Source: an uncultured Oscillospiraceae bacterium
Lineage (GTDB): Bacteria > Bacillota > Clostridia > Oscillospirales > Oscillospiraceae
DNA length: 64,000 nt
Reading direction: 5' to 3'
NCBI GenBank assembly: GCA_910589155.1
Contig: CAJURY010000002.1
Location: forward strand, 186,001-250,000
Both the position numbers and the translations under genes were made by a program. The notes under the pieces were generated by a model. It saw only the letters and a program-made list of their open reading frames with translations. It was not told where the DNA came from and searched no databases. Each line of letters begins with the position of its first letter. The first letter of the stretch is position 1. Below are positions 43,081 to 52,516 of this stretch, piece by piece.

Positions 43081-44340
43081 TTACTCCTTTTCGTACTGCC
43101 GAAGCCGCCCGTACAAAATTTCATCGCAGATGGTTTCTACCTCGATGCCCTCCGGAGTGTAGTCCACCCTGAGAACCTGGGCGTTGTCGTGGAGCACCTC
43201 CACCTGCCCGCCCATGCTGTAGGGCATAAGCAGGGTAACATGGTGCAGCCTGCGGTTTAAGGCTTTCTCGATAGCGGCAAGTAAGGCGTCCATACCGCGC
43301 CCCTGGGCGGCGGAAATCGCCACAATATCCTCTCCCACAGGGATTTCTTCCGCCGGAACCAGATCGGCCTTGTTATAGCACCGCAAAACCGGGGTATCCG
43401 GCTTTGCAAGCTGCCCAATCAGCTTGTTCACCACCGCGATATGCGCCTCCCGGTTGGGGTCGCTGCTGTCAATGACGTGCAGCAGCAGGTCGGCGTATTC
43501 CAATTCCTCCAGAGTCGCCCGGAACGCCTCCACCAGATGGTGGGGCAGCTTGGCGATAAAGCCGACGGTATCGGACAGCACCACGTCCAGATTGTCGGAT
43601 ACCGCCAAAAGCCGGGAGGTAGTGTCCAGGGTGTCGAACAGCCGGTTGTTGGCGGGGATGCCCGCGCCGGTGAGTTGGTTGAGCAAAGTGGATTTTCCCG
43701 CGTTGGTATAGCCCACAATGGCCACCACCGGCACAGAGTTTTTCTGCCGCCGCTCCCGCTGCACAGCTCGTACCTGCCGCACCTGGCGCAGCTCCTCCTC
43801 CAGCCGGTTGATGCGGCTGCGGATATGCCGCCGGTCGGTTTCCAGTTGGGTTTCGCCGGGGCCTCTGGTGCCGATGCCGCCGCCCTGCCGGGAAAGGCTG
43901 GTGCCCATCCCGGAAAGCTTGGGCAGCAAATATTTATACTGCGCCAGCTCCACCTGCAACCGGCCTTCCTTGGTTTTGGCGCGCTGGGCGAAAATGTCCA
44001 AAATCAACGCGCTGCGATCCAGCACCGTGACCCCTAAAATATCGCTGAGCGCCCGTATTTGGGAGGGGGACAGGTCGTTGTCGAAAATCGCCATGGTGGA
44101 TTCCGTAGCTTCAATGAGCATCCGAATTTCCTCCGCCTTGCCGGTGCCGATAAAGCTGTGAGAATCCGGGGCGTGGCGGTTTTGCAATATTTTGGCGGTG
44201 CAAAAGCCTCCCGCCGTCTCCAAAAGGGCTTCCAGTTCCTCTAAGGTTTCGTCGGTGGCGGTTTGCTCCTTGGAAAAGCAATCGGCGTTCAGGCCAACCA
44301 GCACCGCCCGCTCCTGTTTCGTTTCAAAATTAGATTCCAT
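43081..44340 (-). CDS. hflX: GTPase HflX
   Basis: 419-residue ribosome-splitting GTPase. The HflX N-terminal domain includes HSFIGTGKAEEIRMLIE, and the linker has LSRQGGGIGTRGPGETQLETDRR. The GTPase motifs are G1 GYTNAGKSTLLN, G3 DTVGFIAKLP and G4 YNKADLV. It recycles stalled ribosomes under heat or antibiotic stress in characterised species. Probably the promoter-proximal or second gene of the yigZ-GNAT-dgt operon. Confidence 0.95.
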   Translation of the reverse strand: MESNFETKQERAVLVGLNADCFSKEQTATDETLEELEALLETAGGFCTAKILQNRHAPDSHSFIGTGKAEEIRMLIEATESTMAIFDNDLSPSQIRALSDILGVTVLDRSALILDIFAQRAKTKEGRLQVELAQYKYLLPKLSGMGTSLSRQGGGIGTRGPGETQLETDRRHIRSRINRLEEELRQVRQVRAVQRERRQKNSVPVVAIVGYTNAGKSTLLNQLTGAGIPANNRLFDTLDTTSRLLAVSDNLDVVLSDTVGFIAKLPHHLVEAFRATLEELEYADLLLHVIDSSDPNREAHIAVVNKLIGQLAKPDTPVLRCYNKADLVPAEEIPVGEDIVAISAAQGRGMDALLAAIEKALNRRLHHVTLLMPYSMGGQVEVLHDNAQVLRVDYTPEGIEVETICDEILYGRLRQYEKE

Positions 44341-44358
44341 AATACCTCTCTTTCCGTA

Positions 44359-45111
44359 CTACCGCATCTGCGCTCTGATTTCCTTTTTATGGGTCAGGCA
44401 GTAGGCGTAGCTTTGCTCCATAAAGCTTTCAATAGGCGCGGCGTGATACATTTTATTTAGTGTATCCAGAATCGGCGCGCCGTCAATGCGCATTTGATAA
44501 AAATAATCGTACACGCAGCCGCTTTCAAAATAAGGGTTCCGGGCGCGCAGACGTTCGTCCCGCATAATCGACTCCACCGCCATTTCGCTGAGCACCCACT
44601 TGAGATGCGGGGTTTCGTATTCTGCAAAGGAATCCCCAAAATGACGGTTCCAAACGTAAAACCACAAAAAATGCACCATTTCATGAAGCGAAACGCCAAG
44701 CGCCCCTTTGGGGCTGTTCAGGTAAAATACGTCGAAGCGGCGCTCTTGCAAATACCGGGGCGAAATGGAATTGAGCGTCACATTGACGACCAGATCGTTG
44801 TACAGCGCCCCCGGGTCCAGCCCGAAAGCGTCGGACAGGGCTTCTTCCACAACGCTGCGATTATCTTCCCAGTGTGATTGATAGCTTTCCAGCTTTTGGG
44901 CAATGGGCGCGCTGTCATAGACCCCTTGCAGGGCGTCTTTCAGATAGACCGCCTGCTCTTTTGGCGGCAGCGCCTCGAAGCGCGTTCGGTCTAGCTGGGG
45001 GTAGAAGTAAAAAAGCGGCGATTTCCAGTAGTCGCTTTGATCCCCGGTCAAAAATTCCAGGATGCTGTCGATACTATACCCTAACCCAGGGTCTTGAAAG
45101 GTTAAACGCAT
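44359..45111 (-). CDS. Putative zinc metallopeptidase-like protein
   Basis: 250-residue protein not assigned to a named family. H143-E-M-V-H147 in GVSLHEMVHFLWFYVW is a classical HExxH zinc/catalytic motif, and E176 in WVLSEMAVESIM, 29 residues on, is a plausible third ligand as in gluzincins. There is no signal peptide or membrane segment, so it would be cytoplasmic. It is rich in aromatic residues. It lies 18 bases upstream of hflX and may share its transcript. Proteolysis is inferred from the motif only. Confidence 0.65.
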   Translation of the reverse strand: MRLTFQDPGLGYSIDSILEFLTGDQSDYWKSPLFYFYPQLDRTRFEALPPKEQAVYLKDALQGVYDSAPIAQKLESYQSHWEDNRSVVEEALSDAFGLDPGALYNDLVVNVTLNSISPRYLQERRFDVFYLNSPKGALGVSLHEMVHFLWFYVWNRHFGDSFAEYETPHLKWVLSEMAVESIMRDERLRARNPYFESGCVYDYFYQMRIDGAPILDTLNKMYHAAPIESFMEQSYAYCLTHKKEIRAQMR

Positions 45112-45433
45112 GGGTTTTCCTCCTTTGCACGCGCATGAAAGCGGCGGCTTTCACCAGATTTTTACCGCAATATCGATACTACTGTAGGGGCAGACCTGCG
45201 GGATTAAATTAGATTGTACAATTTGCCCGGCAGTTCTCTGCCCTGCCGCAGGGTGAACAACATTCACTTGCCTTACGTTTTGTTTGCGCAATCTGATTTT
45301 CTAGCACGCTTTGGCGCTCCCGCGCCGCAGCGTACCAAAAAACGTTTGTCCTTCCCATCGCACCGTAGGGCGCTGCCACCTACGGCAGGCTATTGGGTAG
45401 TATCGGGTAATTTGCAGTCCAAACCGTATCCAA
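45112..45433. other. Gene-free stretch upstream of metallopeptidase-like gene
   Basis: No credible gene. Contains a half copy of the dispersed GGGGC repeat (TGTAGGGGCAGACCTGCGGG, 45184-45203), a CTGCCCTGCCGCAGGG hairpin near 45238, and CCGTAGG...CCTACGG near 45363-45388. It looks like accumulated degenerate repeats. Confidence 0.5.
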
Positions 45434-45473
45434 AAACAGAAAAAAGTCCGCACCACTTACGCAGTGCGGACTT
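45434..45473 (-). terminator. Terminator after rpmE
   Basis: AAGTCCGCAC (45444-45453) and GTGCGGACTT (45464-45473) form the stem. The minus strand continues TTTTTTCTG. It lies 9 bases after the rpmE stop. Confidence 0.85.
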
Positions 45474-45481
45474 CAGCCATC

Positions 45482-45682
45482 TTACTTCAGGCCAAATCTC
45501 TTGTTGAAACGGTCAACGCGTCCACCAGTATCAACCAGCTTCTGCTTGCCGGTATAGAAGGGGTGGCACTTAGAGCAGATTTCAACCTTGATGTCCTTCT
45601 TGGTGGAACCGGTCGTAAAGACGTTGCCACAGGCACAGCGGATGGTGGTCTGTTCGTACTTGGGATGGATATTTTCCTTCAT
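45482..45682 (-). CDS. rpmE: 50S ribosomal protein L31
   Basis: 66 residues from the ATG at 45682 (MKENIHPKYEQTT), which has GAAAGAGGTG upstream; the frame is open 16 more codons but those are not L31. It is the zinc-binding C+ form, with C16, C18, C36 and C39 (CACG and CSKC). Single gene with its own terminator. Confidence 0.96.
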   Translation of the reverse strand: MKENIHPKYEQTTIRCACGNVFTTGSTKKDIKVEICSKCHPFYTGKQKLVDTGGRVDRFNKRFGLK

Positions 45683-45790
45683 GTCTTTCACCTCTTTCTG
45701 CTCATCGTAAAAGGGCGCAAAAGCCCACAATCTTCATTCGCCCAATTATTGTAGCACAACTTGCGGCAGAATGCAAGCATTTTTTTCAGA

Positions 45791-46606
45791 TTATTCAGGA
45801 ATTATGGTCAGCACCGCAATTTCCGGCCGATTTAAAAACCGCAATGGCACCGGGTAATTGCCAAGGCCGCTGGAAATAAAAAGCTGCGTGTCATCCTTTG
45901 CGTAAAGCCCCTTGGTATAGATTCTCCCCTTCAGCTCCGGCAGCCAAATACCGTTATTTACCAACGCTCCGGCATAGGGAAGCCGCACCTGTCCGCCGTG
46001 GGTATCTCCGCAAAGCACCAAATCCAGCCCAAAATCTGCGAAATCCTCCATATTTTCCGAATGCGCCAACAAAATGTTCAGCCGGCTTTCATCCAGCGTA
46101 AAAGCGTTTTTCAGATTAAAGGTCGGTGAATAGTACACATTGGTAATGCCGTATAAAGTAACCGGCGTGCCCCGGATCTCCAAATCTTCCGTTTCATAGT
46201 CCAAATAGCGCACCCCGGCGTTTTGCAAAGCATTGTGAAAGGTTTCGCTGTTGTCGTGCTCGCCGTTGACATAATACACCGGAAAATCCACCGCCAGCGC
46301 CCGTAAAAGCGCCACGGCTCTGGCTTGCCCCGCGTCGTCCCCATGGGTATACATATCTCCCGTCACCGCGATAAAATCCGGCTCTTGTTCTCTGATTTTT
46401 TGCAGCAGCAGGCCGTTTTCCTTCCCGAAAAGCGACCCGTGCAGGTCTGTAATCTGGACAATTTTAATGCTTTCTCTTACCTTGGAATTGCGCACCGTCA
46501 CCTGATTGACTGTCAGCGTAAAAGTGCTCCAATACCAGCACACAAGCAGCGCCGCAAGAAACAGGAAAAAGTTGCGCAAACGATGCTTTTTTCTTCTTTT
46601 CGCCAT
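45791..46606 (-). CDS. Membrane-anchored metallophosphoesterase
   Basis: 271 residues. A basic N-terminus and one membrane segment (about 11-30) anchor an extracytoplasmic calcineurin-like domain: ITDLHGSLFG (D54, H56), VTGDMYTHGDD, NGEHDNS, a later His region, and CGDTHGGQVRLP. The organisation matches YkuE/YaeI-type phosphoesterases, some of which act on UDP-diacylglucosamine-like lipids; the substrate here is unknown. It starts 3 bases after tmcAL. Confidence 0.88.
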   Translation of the reverse strand: MAKRRKKHRLRNFFLFLAALLVCWYWSTFTLTVNQVTVRNSKVRESIKIVQITDLHGSLFGKENGLLLQKIREQEPDFIAVTGDMYTHGDDAGQARAVALLRALAVDFPVYYVNGEHDNSETFHNALQNAGVRYLDYETEDLEIRGTPVTLYGITNVYYSPTFNLKNAFTLDESRLNILLAHSENMEDFADFGLDLVLCGDTHGGQVRLPYAGALVNNGIWLPELKGRIYTKGLYAKDDTQLFISSGLGNYPVPLRFLNRPEIAVLTIIPE

Positions 46607-46609
46607 GGT

Positions 46610-47770
46610 TTACCTCCCGGAAACATAGACCCGCCGGCGCTCCGCCCCGCCAGGCGGCTCCGGCGCATCCGCTGCGAACAGACCGTATAAATCCTCCGCC
46701 CTGCGCTCCATTTCAAAATAAGCGTTTTCCAATCGCTCCCCCGCGTTCACAACAGTCAGCCCGCCGCTTTTTTTCGCCTGCCGGAGCAAGCGGCTCCCCG
46801 TTTCGTCAAAGGCCAACGCCCGGACATAGGGGGCGGGGCTGCGCAAATTTTCGGCAGTCACCCCCAAAAAGGCGCACAGGAGCATTCGGTTTAAGCGGGT
46901 GCGGGGATAGCGCTTGGATTTCGTAGTCTCCAGAATTTCCTCTACCCCGGCAAGCTTTCTGCAATTTTTCATGAATTTCCGCCATAGCCCTTCGGAGCCA
47001 TAGGGAAGGGCTTCAAACTCCCCATCTTTCATGGTGCGAAGCCTGGAAAGAATTGCACGCTCTCCCACCTGCAAGGTGTGCATCGTCCCTCTTTGCAGGG
47101 TTTCCCGCGCCGCTTCCGGCACATAGGCCAGCCAGTTTTCCCCTCGCCCCGCCATACGCCGCAAGGAAGCGGCGGAAGGATTTTCCGGGTCAAAGGTACC
47201 GCCGTGATAGTCTCCGGGGCGGTGGATGGGATGCGGCTCCATCCGGCTTCCTGCGCGCAAAATCGCCTTGCAGTACTCCACCGCCAGAATATTGTTGGGT
47301 CTTACGATGGTTTCTCCCGCACCGCCCAAGGTCTCCAGCGCCCGCTGCCGGGCGGCGGGATAGGAAATTCCTTCTTTTAAGTATAGCCGAAGCAGGCTGT
47401 CAAAATTCCCGGAAAGTAGCAGCTTTGCCGTATCCCATAAAATTTCCGGTCTTTCGGTTTCGCAGCCGAAGCACAGCGTGTCGCAGCCCAGCTTTGTCAA
47501 AATGTCCACCCCGGCGGCGGCGAATCCTTCCGCGGAAGAAAGCGCCGCCGTCAGAGGCAGCTCCAGCACCAGATTCGCGCCGCAGCGCACCGCCGCTTCC
47601 GCCCGCACCCCTTTGTCCAGCAAAGAAGGCTCTCCTCGCTGCACAAAATTCCCGCTCATAAGGCACACTACCGCGCCGCCTTCTCCGGCCAGCTCCCACA
47701 TATACCGAAGCTGCCGGGCATGACCCAGATGCAGGGGATTGTATTCGCAAATAACGCCAACAATTTTCAC
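46610..47770 (-). CDS. tmcAL: tRNA(Met) cytidine acetate ligase
   Basis: 386-residue TmcAL (YlbM), a nucleotidyltransferase-fold enzyme that makes N4-acetylcytidine at the wobble base of elongator tRNA-Met using acetate and ATP. VICEYNPLHLGHARQL carries the HxGH motif, MSGNFVQRGEPSLLDK follows, and the LTKLGCDTLCFGCE segment is typical. It uses free acetate, and it lies divergent from acetate kinase, an association frequent in Firmicutes. Confidence 0.93.
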   Translation of the reverse strand: MKIVGVICEYNPLHLGHARQLRYMWELAGEGGAVVCLMSGNFVQRGEPSLLDKGVRAEAAVRCGANLVLELPLTAALSSAEGFAAAGVDILTKLGCDTLCFGCETERPEILWDTAKLLLSGNFDSLLRLYLKEGISYPAARQRALETLGGAGETIVRPNNILAVEYCKAILRAGSRMEPHPIHRPGDYHGGTFDPENPSAASLRRMAGRGENWLAYVPEAARETLQRGTMHTLQVGERAILSRLRTMKDGEFEALPYGSEGLWRKFMKNCRKLAGVEEILETTKSKRYPRTRLNRMLLCAFLGVTAENLRSPAPYVRALAFDETGSRLLRQAKKSGGLTVVNAGERLENAYFEMERRAEDLYGLFAADAPEPPGGAERRRVYVSGR

Positions 47771-47923
47771 AAATTTTCACAGCCTTTGAAAAAAATCCCA
47801 AAAAGGGCTTGTCTATGGAAGAAATCTATTATAAAATAAGGATAGTTTTGTTTATACTACCATAGGAAGAAATAAAACGCAAATTAAGAAATTATGAAAC
47901 ATGATTTTCAGGAGGAAATTCAA

Positions 47924-49123
47924 ATGAATGTTCTGGTTATCAACGCGGGCAGCTCCAGCCTCAAGTATCAGCTCATGGATCCCGAAACCGGCGCGGTTTC
48001 CGCCAAGGGTTTGTGCGAGCGTATTTACATCGACGGCCGCCTGACCCATAAGGTTGGCGACCGCAAGGTGGTCAAGGAAATTCCCATGCCCACCCACTCC
48101 GAGGCCATTGCCGCCGTACTGGATATTTTGCAGGATCCCGTGGACGGCGTGATCAAGTCCGTAGATGAAATCGACGCGGTTGGCCATCGCGTGCTCCATG
48201 GCGGCATGAAGTTCAGCGATTCCTGCATCATCGACGACGCTTGCATCAAGGCAATCGAAGACTGCATTCCCCTTGGCCCTCTGCACAATCCCGCCAATCT
48301 CATGGGCATCCGCGCCTGCCAGGCCGTTATGCCCGGCAAGCCCCAGGTAGCAGTATTCGATACCGCTTTCCATATGACCATGCCCCCCAAGGCTTACCGT
48401 TACGCTATCCCCACCGAGTACTACGAAAACGACGACATTCGCCGTTACGGTTTCCACGGCACTTCCCACAAGTATATCACCCGTCGGGCTATCGCCCTCA
48501 TGGGTTCTTCCGACATCAAGCTGGTGAACTGCCATCTGGGCAACGGTTCTTCCTTGTCCGCTGTGAAAGACGGCAAGTGCCAGGATACTTCCATGGGGCT
48601 TTCCCCTCTGGCCGGCGTGCCTATGGGCACCCGCTCCGGCGATATTGACGCCTGCGTGGTGCAGTTCATCATGAACAAGTATGGTATGACCGCCGACGAA
48701 TGCCTCACCATGCTGAACAAGAAGTCCGGCGTGCTGGCGCTGTCTAACGGTGTTTCTTCTGACTTCCGGGATCTGGAAGACGGCGCGGCCAAGGGCGACG
48801 AAGCCTGCCAGCTGGCGCTGGACAAGTTCTGCTACGAAGTGAGCAAGTATGTGGGCGCTTATGCCGCCGCGCTGGGCGGATTGGACTGCCTGGTATTCAC
48901 CGCCGGCGTGGGCGAAAACGGTCCTGAAACCCGCGCCGACATCTGTAAGAATCTGGAGTTCATGGGCGTAAAGCTGGACGCAGAACGGAACAAGGTGCGG
49001 GGCAAGGAAGCCCTCATCTCCACCGACGACTCCAAGGTTAAGGTTTGGGTCATTCCCACCAACGAAGAGTTGATGATTGCACAAGATACCGCCGAGCTGG
49101 TAAACGCCGCCAAGGAAAATTAA
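47924..49123 (+). CDS. ackA: Acetate kinase
   Basis: 399 residues from the ATG at 47924, with TCAGGAGGAAATTC upstream. Interconverts acetyl phosphate plus ADP and acetate plus ATP, the energy-yielding end of acetate fermentation. Motifs: VINAGSSSLKYQL (4-16), GHRVLHGGMKF, YGFHGTSHKYI, NCHLGNGSSLSAV, and VFTAGVGENGPETR. Phosphotransacetylase is not adjacent. Its codon use is strongly biased (CGCC/AAGG endings), as expected of a highly expressed gene. Confidence 0.97.
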   Translation: MNVLVINAGSSSLKYQLMDPETGAVSAKGLCERIYIDGRLTHKVGDRKVVKEIPMPTHSEAIAAVLDILQDPVDGVIKSVDEIDAVGHRVLHGGMKFSDSCIIDDACIKAIEDCIPLGPLHNPANLMGIRACQAVMPGKPQVAVFDTAFHMTMPPKAYRYAIPTEYYENDDIRRYGFHGTSHKYITRRAIALMGSSDIKLVNCHLGNGSSLSAVKDGKCQDTSMGLSPLAGVPMGTRSGDIDACVVQFIMNKYGMTADECLTMLNKKSGVLALSNGVSSDFRDLEDGAAKGDEACQLALDKFCYEVSKYVGAYAAALGGLDCLVFTAGVGENGPETRADICKNLEFMGVKLDAERNKVRGKEALISTDDSKVKVWVIPTNEELMIAQDTAELVNAAKEN

Positions 49124-49142
49124 GCGAAAAACAGTATGAGCG

Positions 49143-49262
49143 GCGCATCGTCGAAGCAAGCTCCAATGGCTTGCTATCACGCTGCGTGTGATAGCAAGAC
49201 TATTTCGCTGCTTCGCCTCTCCAAATTGCAACCGCTGCGCTGGGTTGCAATTTGGTATTGGG
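49143..49262. repeat. Multi-hairpin intergenic element (copy E2)
   Basis: It lies 20 bases past ackA. Outer stem CGAAGCAAGC with GCTGCTTCG, inner hairpin CTTGCTATCAC with GTGATAGCAAG, then hairpin CCAAATTGCAACC with GGTTGCAATTTGG. It shares AGCAAGCTCCAATG and ATTTCGCTGCT with copy E1 (19165-19281) while the paired arms differ but still pair. The remainder of the ackA-49469 gap holds one more hairpin (49383-49404) and a GGGGC repeat (49431-49463). Confidence 0.7.
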
Positions 49263-49382
49263 GAGCGGTTTTGACGGATCCCCTCTTTGAGGATGCAGTG
49301 TTTTTTGATAAACAAAGTTATAAGTAAAAACACTGGATTTTTCTTTCTATCCCGCATTCTTTAACAAAATTCGATATTATAA

Positions 49383-49404
49383 GAGCGGCGCGTATGCGCC
49401 GCTC
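49383..49404. other. GC-rich hairpin
   Basis: GAGCGGCGC and GCGCCGCTC with a 4-base loop, followed by AATTTG on the plus strand. Could be a weak terminator for ackA or the far end of the 49469 gene. No clear T-tract. Confidence 0.4.
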
Positions 49405-49430
49405 AATTTGTACGTTTCTAAATGGTATAT

Positions 49431-49463
49431 CGCAGGGGCGAATCTATGTGTTCGCCCGTTTGC
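49431..49463. repeat. dispersed GGGGC...GCCCC palindromic repeat, copy
   Basis: CGCAGGGGCGAATCTATGTG followed by TTCGCCCGTTTGCGG. It ends 5 bases before the stop codon of the 49469 gene on the other strand. Same family as the copies at 4369, 15469 and 60977. Confidence 0.6.
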
Positions 49464-49468
49464 GGTGG

Positions 49469-50269
49469 CTATTTTTTCGTCCGCTGCCGGATCGTTGCAG
49501 CCAGCGCAAGCCCAAAATGCACCGCCGCCAGAATTGCGGCCAGAATTGCCGCCGCTGTGCCGAAAATAGGTCTTGCACCAAGAACGCAGACTTCCACCCC
49601 AATGCACAGCAAGACCAAGCCGCCGAACACCGCCTGCAAGCCGCAGCCGCGCTTTGCAATCGCCGCCCACAGGGCAAAAACCAGAGCGTGCACGGTGAAA
49701 ATCCCGGCGAGCAGAGGAAATACATTTCCGTATCCAAAGCCGATGTAGTAAAAATAACTGCCGTACATGGGGATTCCCGGATTGCCAGGGCCGTTGGACA
49801 TCATATCCACCACGGAAGTGGGCAAAAGCTCCGCCAGAAGCAGCCCGGCGCAGGCGGCAAGGGCAAGATACCGCAGAAGCCTGGCCGTTTTCTCCTGAGA
49901 AACCGCCTTTTTCCCCTGTTCTTCCGTAAAAAGCGCGGCGCTGACTGCCAAAACGAGGAAAATTCCCAAAAAAGCGGCGGTTATGACGCTGACAATGCTT
50001 TCATTTTGCCCGGCGGCAAATTCATAAATCAGGGCAGCCGCAGCCGCGCCCCCAAAAAGCGCGGGAATCCAATATCCCCGCCGGAAAATCAGCGCGCACA
50101 CGCTGGCAATCAGGGCTTCCGCCGTGAAAAAGACCACCATCACGGAAATCAAATTGGGATAACCGTTGTATCGGATACACCCGGCCTCCGGGTCAATGTG
50201 CTCCGCCAGCAAAAGGGCAAGAGCGACCAGGAACGTCAGGATGGGAAGCAGCATTCTTTTCTTCTTCAT
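49469..50269 (-). CDS. Integral membrane protein, function unknown
   Basis: 266 residues with about seven to eight hydrophobic segments, for example RMLLPILTFLVALALLLAEH and AAAILAAILAAVHFGLALAA. There is no recognised motif; the loop with SNGPGNPGIPMYGSYFYY is polar and aromatic. It overlaps the preceding small membrane protein gene by 4 bases, so the two probably act together. No transporter signature was found. Confidence 0.7.
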   Translation of the reverse strand: MKKKRMLLPILTFLVALALLLAEHIDPEAGCIRYNGYPNLISVMVVFFTAEALIASVCALIFRRGYWIPALFGGAAAAALIYEFAAGQNESIVSVITAAFLGIFLVLAVSAALFTEEQGKKAVSQEKTARLLRYLALAACAGLLLAELLPTSVVDMMSNGPGNPGIPMYGSYFYYIGFGYGNVFPLLAGIFTVHALVFALWAAIAKRGCGLQAVFGGLVLLCIGVEVCVLGARPIFGTAAAILAAILAAVHFGLALAATIRQRTKK

Positions 50270-50700
50270 TTTTTCATCCTCCTGCTATTCCACAATTTAG
50301 AAATCACCGCGCCTATGGACAAGATGAGATGCAGCCCGGCCAGAACCGGCATCGCCGCATAAAGAAAGGGCGGCGCGGCATTAAGGTGAAAATTGAGAAG
50401 GTATACGTCCAAGGCAGTGGCAGCCAGCAACGCCAGCGCCGCCTGAACAATAGAAACCCACCTGGGGTCATTCTGCTTCGGCAGACCGAATCCAGCGGCG
50501 ATCAGCATACAATACCAAGTCAAACAGGGGATTGCGCTGTTAAAGTAATTGGTATAATTGAAATGGCGCACTCCCCCCGGCTCCGAATATGCAGTGAGCA
50601 TAGATCCAGGAAAAAGAGCAAAAGCCAGAAAAAGAACCCGGCATACTACAGCGGCAGTGCCCCATTTGTTTTGTTTGATCTGCTCGACAAATTGCTTCAT
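50266..50700 (-). CDS. Small integral membrane protein
   Basis: 144 residues from the ATG at 50700, which has GGAGAC 9 bases upstream (an ATG at 50715 lacks a site). Four predicted membrane segments. A loop YSEPGGVRHFNYTNYFNS resembles the polar loop of its downstream partner (a HIDPEAGCIRYNGYPNL segment), suggesting that the two are distantly related or share a topology. Unknown function; operon partner of the 49469 gene. Confidence 0.65.
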   Translation of the reverse strand: MKQFVEQIKQNKWGTAAVVCRVLFLAFALFPGSMLTAYSEPGGVRHFNYTNYFNSAIPCLTWYCMLIAAGFGLPKQNDPRWVSIVQAALALLAATALDVYLLNFHLNAAPPFLYAAMPVLAGLHLILSIGAVISKLWNSRRMKK

Positions 50701-50722
50701 CTTAACTGTCTCCATCGGATCA

Positions 50723-52409
50723 TTAGGGCGTTGCTCTCACGGTCAGGCAATAAAGCATTGACGCACATTGCGCCCGCGTCATTGTATCATGAGGAGATAA
50801 TTTGTTGTTGCTGCCCCAAATAATATATCGGCGAGTTGCCCAATCCATTGCGGGTATGCCATAACCTGTCACTTTTGAAGCATCCTGAAATGTTGTATAT
50901 GCAGGTCCGTTTGTATTTGAAAAACTATAGTTCATAGAATTGGAAAAGCGATATAAAAAGACAACTGCTTGCTCCCGCGTAATTGCGCCACCCAATGTAA
51001 GCGTCATGTTTGTCGTTCCGTATAAAAGATCGTTATAATACGCCCATACCGCAGCGTCATGAAAGCGCGTATTTTTATCAAAATCATCAAAGGTATCATA
51101 CATTTTTTGTGCGTTGTATGCGCTGATATCCGGGCAGCCGGCAAATTGGTACAGCGCATTCACAAAAGCTCCTCTTGCCATATATTCATTGGGTAGAAAA
51201 TTTTTAATTCCCCTATCCCAAACATCAATGATACCATATCGAATGCAGTAGGAAACCGGTTCATATGCCCAGTTGTCATTTGGAATATCTTCTATTGTGA
51301 CCGTATTTAAGCTGTTATTCGTGATATAAAGTATTGAACCAAGCACTCCCCAGTTGTAACTCAAAACAACATTGGCATATCCAGACCAACCATAGTGTAC
51401 TACTACATCATTGTCTGATGTATATCCGTAGGCCAATACTGCATGGGGTGCAGAATCATCACCACTTGGATAATTCAAATCGCCAAATACAACTACAGGC
51501 ACCTGAGACTCCTTCAAAATCTTGATTATGCTGCTCGCAGTTGGAAGCGTAAGTGGCGGGTTGGTCTTGATTGTGAAAGAGGCCTTAATGTCTGAAGCGT
51601 AACTTAGTAATACATCCTTCATTGAAGCGCTTGCAAATGTTCCATCCGCAGAACTATCATTCCCATAACCATATTCATATCGTAGTTTTCTGGTAAAATT
51701 ACCATTACGGAATCGATTTCCCGCTTTTAAAAACGTAAATCTGTTAATATACTCTGTGTTATACCGCTTTGTCATCCAGAGAAGCAACATTCCCGAAGCA
51801 ATATACCCACATACACCGCCAGCATAGTATCCGAAACTATCCGATGAGGATAAAGTGGATAAAAAGGACGAACCCGGTACATAAGTTTTTGTAACAGCCG
51901 CAGTACTATTGGACAAATCTGCTGTATCATTTAATGCAGCAGTGTAAAGGCAATCATTCATTTTTTGATTTACTTCAGCAAATGTCTGCGCTTCATCTAC
52001 TGAAATAGATTCACTTATGATTGTATGGACATATTCATCCCCATTAAAGTAGTAGTAATACGTTGCGCCGCCGTAAAACAAGTCGCTATCTAGCCCCAAA
52101 TACGGAGAATCTGATTCAAGAGCATATTCTACTACTTCTTGTGTGTCTGCATGCGCAATCATGTATCCCGTCGGCGCATACTCTGTCAAAAAATACGCAT
52201 TGCCAGCAAAATCGTGCAACAATTTTGTGTCCGCAATTTCCAGTTCAACACCTTCCCTTGCTTCTACGCTCCGCGAGAGCGCTTCGCAGATGGTTTGTAT
52301 ACCGGATAAGCCTTCCGTTTCCACCACATCGCTGCTTGCCAAGGTAGGAATTGCAAATAGCTGAAGAACCATCGTCAAAATAACAAGCATCGCCGTAATT
52401 TTTTTTCAT
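50723..52409 (-). pseudogene. Secreted cysteine-peptidase-like SLH protein, start frameshifted at A8
   Basis: The main frame (50723-52390, 555 codons) begins MLVILTMVLQLF without a ribosome-binding site. Upstream, GAGGAGGGTAAACAT precedes an ATG at 52409 followed by A8; with seven A's it would read MKKITAMLVILTMVLQLFAIP, a perfect signal peptide. The mature protein has C194 in GGVCGYIASG and His in SAPHAVLAYGY, plus HYGWSGYANV, a papain/C39-like peptidase arrangement, then three SLH domains (about 370-555) for wall anchoring. Lower GC than neighbours. It is either inactivated, phase-variable, or a sequencing error. Confidence 0.75.
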
Positions 52410-52516
52410 ATGTTTACCCTCCTCTTATCGCGTAAAATAGAATACTTCTAACATTTTTTCAAGTTTTCATTTATCACCCCGCATACCATACTTTTATGAT
52501 AGGTGCCACTATTTAT

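Noticed and set aside
47852..49357. 501-codon minus-strand frame opposite ackA.
   Set aside because: Antisense shadow of a highly biased GC-rich gene; composition (His/Gly/Val-rich) is typical of such shadows and ackA is unmistakable.
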